Shown here piece by piece: positions 46,591 through 56,665 of a DNA stretch of 64,000 nucleotides. The position numbers and the translations under genes were made by a program. The stretch's first letter is position 1, and each line of letters starts with the position of its first letter. Origin of the DNA: Ianthella basta (lineage: Eukaryota > Porifera > Demospongiae > Verongiida > Ianthellidae); assembly GCA_964019415.1 (NCBI GenBank), contig OZ025868.1, positions 12,771,623 to 12,835,622 on the forward strand, read 5' to 3'. The notes below the pieces were generated by a model. It was given only the letters and a program-made list of their open reading frames with translations, was not told the origin of the DNA and did not search any database.

Positions 46591-47691
46591 CTACAACACT
46601 GTGGTCTCATTTCCTTCGTCATTGTCACCCTCCTCAGAGGCATTGACCCGGTCTGCATCAGTTTGTTCCTGTTCCCGAAAACTGTGCTCGCTTTCGTCAG
46701 TGGTTTCCCTCCGTTCTGCATTGGATTCAGTTTGTTCCTGAGAGCCCTGCTCATTCATATCATGGGAGGAGTTATGAGTACCTTGTGGACTCTCTTCGGA
46801 TTCAAACAATCCACAAACAATTCTACACGTAATGATACAATTGCAGAATAAACCGCAACAATAACAGCACCCAAGAATTGGTATCAAAATAATAGCAGCG
46901 AAGGAGCCGCCACCAATTTCACATTCGACACTGAGTCTAACTTCACTTGTACCTGGTCCTGGTCCAATCAGTACCATGTAATAAACACTGTCATCTTGTT
47001 TGGCCAATGTACACATTTTTGACCTGTCGCTTTTGTTCACAGTGCAGGATGCAACCACATGGTCAATGTCCACTTCATATTGGAATCTCTTTAGTGCAAA
47101 TGTGGCTGTTCCTATCCTACCTCCAGAAGCAAAGTACCAGTCATCTTGAGTTGTTACCGTGGTTGCATAAGTATCAAAAGTGTTGTTATTGTTTGCATCA
47201 CATTCAGCAGAAATAAGGAATGCTTCAGCCCTGTCTATCAGTCTACCAGATTTTGCACTTGCAATTTTCCATGCTTCAAAGTTCTGTCTTCCTTCAATAA
47301 CGTATATGTAGTAGGGAACAGTGTACGTACATGCGGAAATGGTAACGTTAGATCTGGGGTATAGGTAGAAGTAATCATAATCACCTTTCTGACGGATTGA
47401 GAGATGCCGAACAAGTTCATTTTCTGGCACAAGCTTTGGGTGCGCTGACAAAGCGTATAACGTAACATCAACTAGCGCTACACTGCTTGTGATCCTCAAT
47501 GTGAGTCCGCCGCACAGGTTGACATAAGGGGAGATGATTCTCGTGTCACCGGCAATGTAGCGGTAAGGAGCCGGGGTTAGCGCTTCCTTAATCTCAAGTA
47601 CTACAAGCGCAAATCCTGGGATCAAAGCAACGCATGATACAAATGATAGAAGATAACATGCGCAGGTGTAGCATCCGGCCTGTTTATCCAT
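46591..47691 (-). CDS. Two-pass membrane protein with APD-like ectodomain, copy 1
   Basis: This intronless frame of 366 aa starts at ATG 47691, where the paralogue at 50796 also begins (an upstream ATG at 47724 is possible). It has an N-terminal helix (about 13-35: SFVSCVALIPGFALVVLEI), an outer domain with YRYIAGDTRIISPYVNLCGG, DYDYFYLYPRSNVTISACTY and DDWYFASGG, a second helix (FAAIILIPILGCCYCCGLFC, about 275-295) and an acidic Gln/Glu/Ser-rich tail of about 65 aa. The layout of two helices around a domain that holds a YF-L-x-PGS-N-type strand and a WYF strand resembles the ectodomain of APD1-4 type membrane RING ligases, but no RING follows. Function unknown; receptor-like or adaptor role is inference. 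Confidence 0.65.
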   Translation of the reverse strand: MDKQAGCYTCACYLLSFVSCVALIPGFALVVLEIKEALTPAPYRYIAGDTRIISPYVNLCGGLTLRITSSVALVDVTLYALSAHPKLVPENELVRHLSIRQKGDYDYFYLYPRSNVTISACTYTVPYYIYVIEGRQNFEAWKIASAKSGRLIDRAEAFLISAECDANNNNTFDTYATTVTTQDDWYFASGGRIGTATFALKRFQYEVDIDHVVASCTVNKSDRSKMCTLAKQDDSVYYMVLIGPGPGTSEVRLSVECEIGGGSFAAIILIPILGCCYCCGLFCNCIITCRIVCGLFESEESPQGTHNSSHDMNEQGSQEQTESNAERRETTDESEHSFREQEQTDADRVNASEEGDNDEGNETTVL

Positions 47692-48822
47692 CTCTCTTGA
47701 CACCAGAGCAAGCGATGCAATCACGCAGTGTAGCTAAATAGCTAGCTCTTATAGCTAATAGCTTGCCTGGTGTTGAAAGAACTTTTTCGGGTGGATAAAT
47801 CACTAAGCAGCTCCCTCTGAAACAACACGCTTTGGTGGAAATGCGGATACAGCTTGAGTCGGTCAGGTTTATTATAAGTGACGCTATAAGCTTCTGTGAC
47901 TCAGCCTTCCCTGTCCGCCGGTCCACTGGAGATTGATGGGTCAAAAATGGTCTGTAGCACTATCGTGAGATGTTGTGTACATTTTATGCCACTCCCTCTC
48001 AGTATAGCTAATTCCCATGAGACTAATGCTGTACACTTACTCCTACCTCTTGTTAAACAGTAGGTGACAAACAATGAATATTGTATGAGATTCACACTCC
48101 AGTCCATGCACTCACAACACTTTTCAATGTTAAGATGGATATCTCTTCCTCCATTTTATACACCTTGTACCTTGAATCTTGAACCTTCAAGCTGCCATAG
48201 CAGGTGAGTATAGTGCTGTGATGGGTGCCAATACATACACCAACATAATGTACACATGATCATAAGCCCTGAACAATCTGACCATTCTTCCAGATTGGTG
48301 AATGTCTTTTTGTAACCAGCCTTAATTGGCTTTCACCTCCATCTTCCAGCCCCGTTCCTCCCAAGTCTTCCTCTAAGCAATAGACTGTGGCTTCTCCTTC
48401 ACTTCTGCCTTTTATAATCCTGCCATACCCACATCTTGACATCCAATCTCTAACGTATAATTGTCTGAAAGGATTGGTTCTCTAATACCAGCTTCACAAC
48501 AGGGTTAAAAACCTTGCCGACGTTTCGACCAGATGCTCTGGTCTTCTTCAGGGCGAAGATATGCAATGTACTGCTAGCTGTCTATATTTGCTGGGTCTCA
48601 TCATCATGCATGAGAGACGATGTACTGCAGGCGACAACAAGTCTAGTTTACATACCCCCATACTGCCAAACCTAATATTATGCATACCTTTACCATAATA
48701 GGTGATGCTTATATGCACATTTAATGTGAATATTTCCCAAAGCATTATAGCTTTGCAGCTCACCAGCTCCTTAGTGTATATAACAGCCACTAATATAATC
48801 ATGATAATAGCACTATAGACCA
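47692..48822. other. Upstream flank of the membrane-protein gene, duplicated at 62335-63345
   Basis: Blocks such as aacaacacgctttggtggaaatg, agattcacactccagtcc and cataatattaggtt-type words recur in order at 62335-63345. The region should hold the promoter. No second gene was found in it. Confidence 0.7.
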
Positions 48823-50281
48823 TTAAAGGTCCACTGTCGCATTTTTTTTTATATCATATTGATAGTGCTATGTGAAACATCTTCAATGATACCCATTTTA
48901 GTGTGCTCTGCCTCACGATGGGGGAGTTACGAGGGCGCAAAGTTGCAAAAAGACCAATTATGCGTGGGCGTTTCCGGTCTTCCGGTCCTAACAATGCTAA
49001 AATGTCGTGACGTCACAGTAGGCTCCGGAATGTCTGCACAAGTATGGAGGAGAGTAGGCCAGGCAACGGACTGAACAAGAAATCGTTATCTCTTGCGAGT
49101 CGATCATTATCTTAAGATGAAGGCGAAACTTCTTGAGACAATGAAGGAGATGCCCCTGCTGATTCTGAAATAGATCTGGGCATGCGGGTTGCGCAGCCGT
49201 ACGGCACGACATCAATTTTGCGACACGACCAATAATAGGGTGACACCCGTTCTCAGCCCTACAAACGCCGATTCGCACCATACTTGGACTGTTACAAGAG
49301 CATACGAAACAGAGATGATACATTAGCCTAGAGCTGATTCGTCACCTCCTACAAGGCGTAACAGCTGAAATACGAAGTGTGCCGAAAACATATTTCGGAG
49401 CACTCGGCACGTATTTCAGGTCACTGGCTCGCACATCGCGAGACGTAAGCATCTCTCTACTCCTACTTGCTAGGTAGTAGGGCACACACAAGCTCTGGTC
49501 ACAGCAAAAGGTTCTGACTTCAGAGGAAAAACCGTCCCCTGCTCTCTACCGAGAACGGCTGCGCATGCAGAACACCAGGAGGTGGGGGCATCGAAATGGC
49601 CCTGGGACGCCTTTTTCGTCATCCTAAAGTTACTACGTACTCACCCTTTCGTCCTTTGTAGCGATTTGTCAGCTTCTTGATTGGCTTTCTCTGTGCTAGG
49701 AAAGACTCTCCTATAAGTTAAAGCGCCATTCAGATTCTGACGGATGTACTAGAGTGAGCAAAGTGGTTGTTACTAGAATATTTACACCAAGAAACAGCGA
49801 AATGGCAGGCAGGGCATCAGTCGCAATTCGAAAGGCGCTCTAACGTACGGGAGAGTCTTACCAAGCACAGAAAGACCCTGCCAACAGCTGCTGGCCACCG
49901 CTTCTTCAGACTATCGCTCTTTGTGAAATGAAGCAGCGACCGTTGCCTCCACCATAGATCTATGCCTCCACTGGCCCTACTACATCCTCCAGCAACGCAT
50001 TTGTGATGCATCGGGGCGAGTTCATCAGCAAGGAGGACGTGAATAGCCAGTCGGCGATTGTCTTCCCACACGGCGTGTGACACGTTCATAGACACAAGTG
50101 TACGGCAAGCCTACTGTGACGTCACAGCAATATGGCGGGTTTCTTCGGCCGATTTTCCGGAAGTGAGCCATTATTGCTCTACCAGGGAATTTCGAAGCGC
50201 TCTAACAGCGATTTTCGGTGGTTATAGACCATAATCTATCATATAGAGGCAACCTGTATAACCGTGACAGTGGACCTTTAA
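48823..50281. mobile_element. TTAA-flanked inverted-repeat element with a THAP-like exon
   Basis: TTAA at 48823-48826 and 50278-50281 brackets termini AGGTCCACTGTCGC and its complement. TTAA target use points to piggyBac or a similar superfamily. The 1.45-kb interior has promoter-like, CpG-rich DNA, a hairpin at 49365-49419 and a THAP-like coding fragment. No transposase catalytic region was seen, so it is non-autonomous. Its absence from the duplicate flank near 63345-63660 shows it inserted into this copy. Confidence 0.65.
49862..50011 (-). pseudogene. THAP zinc-finger exon fragment
   Basis: Fifty codons (MHHKCVAGGCSRASG then SLLHFTKSDSLKKRWPAAVG) match the start of a THAP domain: C-x4-C, a hydrophobic His-Phe and the LKKRW-x-x-AV helix. 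The exon ends at a good donor (TTG-GTAAGA). The downstream C-x2-H half was not found within the element. The ORF extends upstream to 50095. THAP domains occur in transposases and host factors, so this may be a captured host exon or a transposase remnant. Confidence 0.45.
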
Positions 50282-50795
50282 TATCCTGCTGCATGGTTCC
50301 TCATGATCACCTTGACATATGCTGATATACATGAAGCGAAGTGTCCATGCTGGGTAAACTTAAGCCAACTTATAAAGCTGCTACTTGATGAAATGCACAT
50401 GGTTAGATACTCGTGCTATAGATATGACCTGATAGATATATATAGATCTGGTTGAAGCTTAAGCAAGGTATTTAGAACTATTTTAATGCTACTGGGCATT
50501 CGAGATTGACCCCATAAATATTCCATGGTTACCATAGCTATCCAGATGAAGTTTATAATTTCCTCACCTGCAATTAATTAGAAGTATCATCAATTTGCCA
50601 TACATTTTTGTGGCCACCAATGCAGGAGATCTCCGGTAAAATTAGCCAACAGGCATACTAGGGCAGCATAACTATATATAGTGTAACAGCAGCAATACAG
50701 TGCAAAAATCCTTAACATAAAATAAAGTATCTAAATAATAGAGTACTGGTACAGATATATATGGTTGATCAGCAATATATAGCTATTTAGTCTTT
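50282..50795. other. Flank between TTAA element and second membrane-protein gene
   Basis: 50575-50690 (tacatttttgtggccaccaa, attagccaacaggcatac) repeats 63660-63745. The rest is AT-rich and without recognised features; it should include the 3' UTR of the gene at 50796. Confidence 0.5.
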
Positions 50796-51671
50796 CTAAT
50801 TACACACAAACCTCAAACAGATGCAAATACAAAATGTGATGCAGGAAAAGCAGCAAAAGACAAGAGACGATGGCACAATGATGGCTGCCAGCAATCCAGG
50901 ATGCAATGCACATGTTATGCTAACGTCCACTTCAGTTGTATTTGGCCCTGGGCCAACATGTAGTAAGTATGTGACAGTATTGGAATTCGGCTTGGAGACT
51001 ATACAACTCCGTTGAGTACTGCCTACAACAGTACAAGATGTGATCACATAGTTGCTATCCACTTCATACTCAAATCGCTTGATTGTAAAAATTGCTCTGG
51101 CTGTGTTACCATCAGAAACCAAATACCAATCATCTGCTGCTGTTGCAGTGGTATTGTAGACATCCCAGCCAGTATCCTCCGAACATAGGGCTGTAATGGG
51201 GAATGATTCAAAAAGAATTAATCTCTCTCCCTGTCCTGCTGCTTTCCAGCTTTCAAAGTTATTTCTCCCTTTGATGAAATATAAGTTATAGGGAGCAATG
51301 TACGTGCACGCAGACATGGTAATATTAGATCCGGGGTACAGGAAAAAGTAATCGTGATCCCCTCTCTCTTGGATAAGAATCTCGCGGATAAGTTCGTTCA
51401 CATCGGACAGCATCGGGCGCTCAGACAGAGCGTAAAGCGTAGCATTGACAGGAGACTCACTGATCCTCATTTCCAGTCCACGGCAGAGTGTCAGATCAAG
51501 GGAGATGATTCTCGTGTCGTTGGCAGAATAGCGATACGGATCGTGTCTCAACCGGTTTGCAATATCAATTCCTACAATAACGGTTCCTGGGATGGAAATC
51601 AGGAAAGAAACTACCGCAATGATACTGCATAACACTTCGCAACATTCACGGGACTTTTCAGACTCTCCCAT
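50796..51671 (-). CDS. Two-pass membrane protein with APD-like ectodomain, copy 2
   Basis: An intronless frame of 291 aa from ATG 51671. It is a clear paralogue of 46591-47691: YRYSANDTRIISLDLTLCRG, DHDYFFLYPGSNITMSACTY, FIKGRNNFESWKAAG, DDWYLVSDG and a final helix (LLAAIIVPSSLVFCCFSCIT) align across the whole outer domain. It ends just after the second helix (ICLRFVCN), so it lacks the long acidic tail of its neighbour. An N-terminal helix (VLCSIIAVVSFLISIPGTVI) follows a short cytosolic start. An ETS-like acttccgg about 55 bp upstream may belong to its promoter. Function unknown. Confidence 0.65.
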   Translation of the reverse strand: MGESEKSRECCEVLCSIIAVVSFLISIPGTVIVGIDIANRLRHDPYRYSANDTRIISLDLTLCRGLEMRISESPVNATLYALSERPMLSDVNELIREILIQERGDHDYFFLYPGSNITMSACTYIAPYNLYFIKGRNNFESWKAAGQGERLILFESFPITALCSEDTGWDVYNTTATAADDWYLVSDGNTARAIFTIKRFEYEVDSNYVITSCTVVGSTQRSCIVSKPNSNTVTYLLHVGPGPNTTEVDVSITCALHPGLLAAIIVPSSLVFCCFSCITFCICICLRFVCN

Positions 51672-52059
51672 CTTAGCCGTACTGAGCCAACACAACGCAG
51701 GAGAATGCCTACAATACGTATATACTTCCGGTCCGCTTCTGAAAGTTATATTATGAATATTAAGAGCATGGGGCTGCTCCAACAGGAAAGGGAGATGCCC
51801 AGATGACGTGGACGGCAAGGGACACACGAGGACAGGATTGCCCTGAATCGAGCGCGTAACTGTAGCCGCACAATGTTGGCAAGATGCCCGACAAAGTGTA
51901 CCAGGTCGTTGTCCAGAAGCTGAAGCAAACGCGCAAAGACATGAGTGGAGCTCAGTGGAAGCCTACATATGTAACTTGTACTACGAAGGTACTTTTTAAA
52001 GGACCAAGTCGCGCTAATCCTTTGATCGCCCCTACCGTATCAAGCGCCCCCACGACTTA

Positions 52060-52875
52060 AAACTCCCAGCAATCTACGAATTAGCGCAGAGGTCTGAATC
52101 GTTCTCAGAACAACCCTGATGAGTCGGGGTCAGCAGTTCATTCTGCACCTACGGTGGAACAACTGGAATCCGAGTACCCTGGATACCAGAAGCAGATTGA
52201 AGGTCTCAAAAAGCAAGTGCATGACCTGAATGCAGAGGTTGTGCTATACTGCAGACAACACCTCAGCGTTTGGATGTCATGATGCTGAAGAGTGAGGAAT
52301 TATTGTTCATGTATATGTTATGCTATATACACTTGGGTCAATCATGCTGTGTTTGAAATTTTGTTCGGCTGGCTACTTCCAGCAATCTATTTGCCTCCGG
52401 AATCAGCATCACCTTCCATATACTGTCCTAGCTCCAGTATTCCATCCACTGGTTGATTTCTAAGTGATTCTCAGAAGCTGCTGTTGGTTATTATGCGTTT
52501 AAGGCAAAATCTGAAGCAGGACGACTTTGCATTTTAGTTTGTTGTTAACAGAGTACAGTGTCCAGGGTGATCAATCAGTGGGTTTCAATGCTGGCTCACT
52601 ATCTCAAAGGCCTAATAAAATGGCCAGAGACAACTACAGGACTCACCATTGCTCCCTATAACTATATGCCAAATACAGTAGGTTTCATAGATGGGACTGA
52701 ACTCTTAATCCAGCGCCCATCCAACTTGGCCACACAGAAATCAGCATACAATGAATACAAGAGTCACACAACAATGAAGTATTAATACTCTTAATCCAGC
52801 GCCCATCCAACTTGGCCACACAGAAATCAGCATACAATGAATACAAGAGTCACACAACAATGAAGTATTAATACA
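52060..52875 (+). pseudogene. Harbinger-type (DDE_Tnp_4) transposase fragment
   Basis: At 52558-52784 the plus strand encodes NYMPNTVGFIDGTELLIQRP and then SNLATQKSAYNEYKSHTTMK, the typical block around the first catalytic Asp of PIF/Harbinger DDE transposases (FIDGTE, QK-x-x-Y, YKSH-T-x-K). About 52100-52260 gives a coiled-coil-like stretch (TVEQLESEYPGYQKQIEGLK) usual upstream of it. An exact 84-bp tandem duplication (about 52703-52786 repeated to 52870) follows, then unrelated sequence. The rest of the catalytic domain is missing, so it is a dead fragment. Confidence 0.75.
52703..52872. repeat. 84-bp exact tandem duplication
   Basis: tcttaatccagcgcccatcc ... caacaatgaagtattaatac occurs twice in direct succession with no visible difference, so the duplication is recent. 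Confidence 0.95.
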
Positions 52876-53303
52876 GCCACACTTAGATCCTTTCACTGGA
52901 GTGTTCACTTGTGTGTCTCCTGGCTCTTCTGGAAATGCAATCGACATGTTTGTACAAATTGTGTTTGCATAGTTGAATAACTGGTGTTATTATTGGTTAA
53001 TTTGGACATATTTGCAATATTAATGTCCAAAGTGATTGTAGTAAGACTTATGTATCAGGAAAGAATTAATGGTTAACACATTTCTACCTTTTCACTTTAT
53101 ACCTTATTTAGCACCTCCCGAGTCTGCAATGAGGACTGCATTTAGAATGGTGCATGTACATTATATATAAGAAGAGCTTAACCATGGTGATCCCAGTATA
53201 TGCCATCCATCACAACCCAGAGAGTTGGGAGGACCCTGAGACTTTCAATCCCGACAGGTATGGCCTGCATGTAGCTGTGTGTGTACTTCACTGGTGGATG
53301 TAG

Positions 53304-54965
53304 GGTCAGGCATCAGTTTTCAGATGCCATATGAAATCAGACGCCATATCTCAGCCGTAAGCACACCATTATTCTTTGGATTTGGTCTATATATGTTCAA
53401 AAGGAGTATGCAACATGGTACCCTTGATTAAAACCAGAGTGTCACCTTCCTTCAGAAGTTCTAGCGAATAATGCGAAACGTCCGAAGTAATATTTCTTTG
53501 GACCAAAGGCATATATATAACTTTGGATTGTTGCACGTTCATCACAAAGAGCAAAGATCTGTCTAGTCTCGTCTTCAACCCACTTCCGGACACCATTTTA
53601 TTGGCCCGAAAGGTGGTCTGGTGGCTTTCATCGACTTTCTTGGGCCTGGCAAGTCGATTCCAACAATAATTCCTGCTGGCCATACAGATTGCAGAATAGC
53701 CCAATTGTTGCATAACCATGACCGAAGATGGAAGGAAGTGTCTCTTAGCACTATCCTATCTCCCTCAATCAACAAGTGTTGTCCTACAATTTTGGCTCAC
53801 GGCTCCTGCATTGTTTTGTCTAAAATCAATGTTTGCAGGTGCACAAATTGTTAGCGCAGGACTCCAGGAAAGTATCTATCTAAGCTAAGAAGACATCAGG
53901 CTGTGTGAAGCTGGTACTTTAGCTTATAATTTCAATCGTGTACAAGCGGTTGAAAGGGGTTCGTGATCAAGAGATTTGCATAGGCTGTCATGCAATCGGA
54001 ATCGACTTTCTAGGGCCCTAGAAATTAAAGTCAACCAAAGTCACCAGACCACCTTTCGGGCCTTTGCAAAATTGTGGTCAGAACTGGGCTGGGAACGAGG
54101 CTAAGATCTGTCCACCTTTACAAGACTGTCAAACAGGCACACTCCAGTCCTGGTCGCATCCAAAGTTTTGAGTGAAATGTCTTTGTCCCAACGGAGCATT
54201 GGGGCTTAGAACCGAAGACATTGGGGTCATCAATAATTGGACTAATTTCCACCAGCATAAAACTGCAGATTGCCTTTTCTCCTCACCTAGCATTTATTTT
54301 TCTTAATGCCACCACATCTGCGCTTCCCACTACTTTGCTGTCACTAACAACGTCGTTCGACTAGCGATGAAGGCACCAGCATCATGCCATGAGCAATGTT
54401 GGGAAATGCCTCAAGTCTGCTACAGGATACTCGACACAGTGGAACTGCTTGTGGTGCTTTCACTGCAATTTCAATGACGTTGTTAGTCACAGTAGAGCCA
54501 GAGGAAGCACAAAATGAGGTAATATTTAGAAGAAAAGGCACTAACACAGGAGAAAAGGTGATTTGCAGCTTTATGAGAATGGAAATAGTCCGATTATTGA
54601 TGACTCCAACGCCTTCAGTTCTAAGACCTCATGCTCCGTTAGGACGAAGGCATTTCATTCGAAACTTTGGATGTGACTGGAGTGTGCCTGTTTGGCTGTC
54701 ATGTAAAAGAGGACAGATCTTTGCTCTTCGTGATGAACGTGCGATGCTCCGAAGTTATATGCCTTCGGTCTGAAGTAATATTTCTTCAAACTCTTTGCAT
54801 TTTTTGCTAGAACTACTGAAAGAGGGCACCACTTTGGCTTTAATTAAGTGTACGATGTTGCACACTCCTGTTGAGCATAAAGACCAAGAACCAAGAAAAG
54901 TGGTCTGCTTACGGCTGAGATCAGGTGTCCAATTTCATATGGCATCTGAAAACAGATGCCTGACC
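53304..54965. mobile_element. Large foldback element
   Basis: The left arm from ggtcaggcatcagttttcag and the right arm ending gcatctgaaaacagatgcc pair imperfectly almost to the centre near 54390-54430, so the whole element is one long palindrome. The left arm is interrupted by the element at 53565-54103. No coding capacity is convincing; frames on both arms mirror each other. It lies in intron 11 of the P450 pseudogene. No target duplication was clear. Confidence 0.75.
53565..54103. mobile_element. Mutator-like MITE nested in the foldback
   Basis: Termini TAGTCTCGTC and GAACGAGGCTA are flanked by the exact 9-mer agatctgtc (53556-53564 and 54104-54112). Terminal repeats of about 110 bp include gcccgaaaggtggtctggtg and its complement. 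A 9-bp target duplication with long inverted repeats fits the Mutator superfamily. The unbroken foldback arm on the right confirms the empty site. Confidence 0.8.
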
Positions 54966-55007
54966 TTCCTCTGATACTGACATGGTCATACATGCATTAT
55001 GTAATAG

Positions 55008-55118
55008 TTAAATGCTGACCAAGAGGTGTCTCTGAGATTTAGAGCACGAGGGTGCAAAGCGCCCAAGTGCCGAGTGGTCTATATAAATCTTCAGAGACAC
55101 CGATTGGTCAGCATTTAA
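55008..55118. mobile_element. 111-bp hairpin element
   Basis: Arms TTAAATGCTGACCAAGAGGT and its complement ending attggtcagcatttaa. The loop gagcacgagggtgcaaagcg then cccaagtgccgagtgg shares the core of the hairpins at 44612 and 56569. Confidence 0.75.
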
Positions 55119-55690
55119 GTGTTATAGATCCCAACGACGGCAGCGAATCAGTTTAACTACTCGTACTTGCATCATCACGCGTCTTCCGGAAGTAGTTACT
55201 GACAATGGCCGAGAAAACGTCGTTTGGTTATAGGGTTTGTCATCTCACAGCAGACGTTCCTAAAGGTCGGCAGTGGATGCGGCGCATAAGCTAAACGTGC
55301 TTACTCACTGTCAGCCCCATCAGCCACAGCGTTTCCCAGAGCGGTGTCCTAAGCCTGTTCCCAGCTGGTAACCAGTACCTTCCTTTCTCAGCTCTGGTTC
55401 GTAGCCCACTGCCGGCGTAGCTTGTAGCCAGCTGCATTTCCAATTTCTTGGCTCTGGTTCGCAGCCGGATTGTTGCTGTATCTTATTTATCGATGAAACA
55501 AGTAAGCCGGGCGACCTGTACATCGTATCGTATGTTATGGCGCCACAATTGTTATCACAGCTGCAGGGATCTACGGGATTTAGACATCCGGTATCTAAAT
55601 GATTTAGATCCCGCGCGAAATACAAGAGAAGTCTACGTGTTTTAGAAACATCGCTTAGAATGCCTGTTATCATGGTAACGGGATCTATAT
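55119..55690. other. Segment inserted in P450 pseudogene intron
   Basis: It starts tatagatccc and ends gggatctata, with gttatcatggtaac just inside the right end. It contains a promoter-like piece with a palindromic ETS site (cttccggaag at about 55183) followed by ATGGCCGAGAAAACG. Probably the body of a hairpin-ended element together with 55008-55118. Confidence 0.45.
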
Positions 55691-56568
55691 ATAATTAGTA
55701 GCCTTGGGCAAAAGTGTGAATGCAAATTTGCACTCTAACTGCATGTGAGGTTGCGGATAGGTGAGCCATTTTTAGATGATGAGGATAATACTCCATTCAT
55801 GTTGAGGATTTTTCACCATTCACATAAAGTCCACACGTGAGACTGTTCTTGAATGGACAAATGTTTGATAGAGTTGAAGTTACTGTACTAAGTGTCTTGT
55901 AAGCGGGTATACAATTTATGAGAGACTATTACATTATAATGTAAATTAGAAGACTGTGTGGATGGTATTTGTGGACTTCTTGTGGGTGCACGTGTGCCTA
56001 CATCAGTGTGTGTTTGCACAGTAGGTGTATGTGTATCCACACCATCGCATATCTGTAGTGTCTGAATACCTCTCTTGAAGTCATTGCATATGTATAACAT
56101 TATTTACACGACTGTTATGTGTCATCTGTGGCTAAAGGGATGGTTGCACCATAATTTTGGGTATATATATATTGTTCCATATTTGCAGGTTCAGTGCTGA
56201 AGAGAAAATGAATCATCATCCTTGTGCTCTTTTGCCCTTTGGGTATGGTCCAAGAAACTGCATTTGGATGAGGTTTGCCCTGTTGCAACTTAGTGAAGAT
56301 GGCACTCATCGAACTGCTTACCCTCTACAAGATGGAGCTCACTATGGAAATAAAGGTATTGTGTGGTCCTCTGTCAGTTGCATAGCAATGTTCTGTTTAC
56401 CTGTTTATGTTTGTGTTTATGTTTATATGTATGCTAAGCACCAGTTGTCTATCATGCTAGAGCCCTTGTCACAATACAGGCACTTACTTCATGATACGAA
56501 CCTTTTGAGTCGGTTGTTCACACCGGTAACAGAATCTGGAATTGCTTTTGCGATTTTATATGTATTAG

Positions 56569-56665
56569 TTATACCACGGCGCTGAGGTGTATATGGATTT
56601 TAGGCGCACGATGCCCGAGGGCGAGTCCGTCTAAAATCCATATACACCGAAGCGCCGTGGTATAA
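56569..56665. mobile_element. 97-bp hairpin element
   Basis: Arms TTATACCACGGCGCT and GGTGTATATGGATTTTA, with loop cgcacgatgcccgagggcga. Related in core and layout to the hairpins at 44612 and 55008. Confidence 0.8.

Noticed and set aside
54396-54773. 125-aa plus-strand frame and its 110-aa minus-strand counterpart at 53387-53719
   Set aside because: They are mirror images in the two arms of the foldback element and have no known domain.
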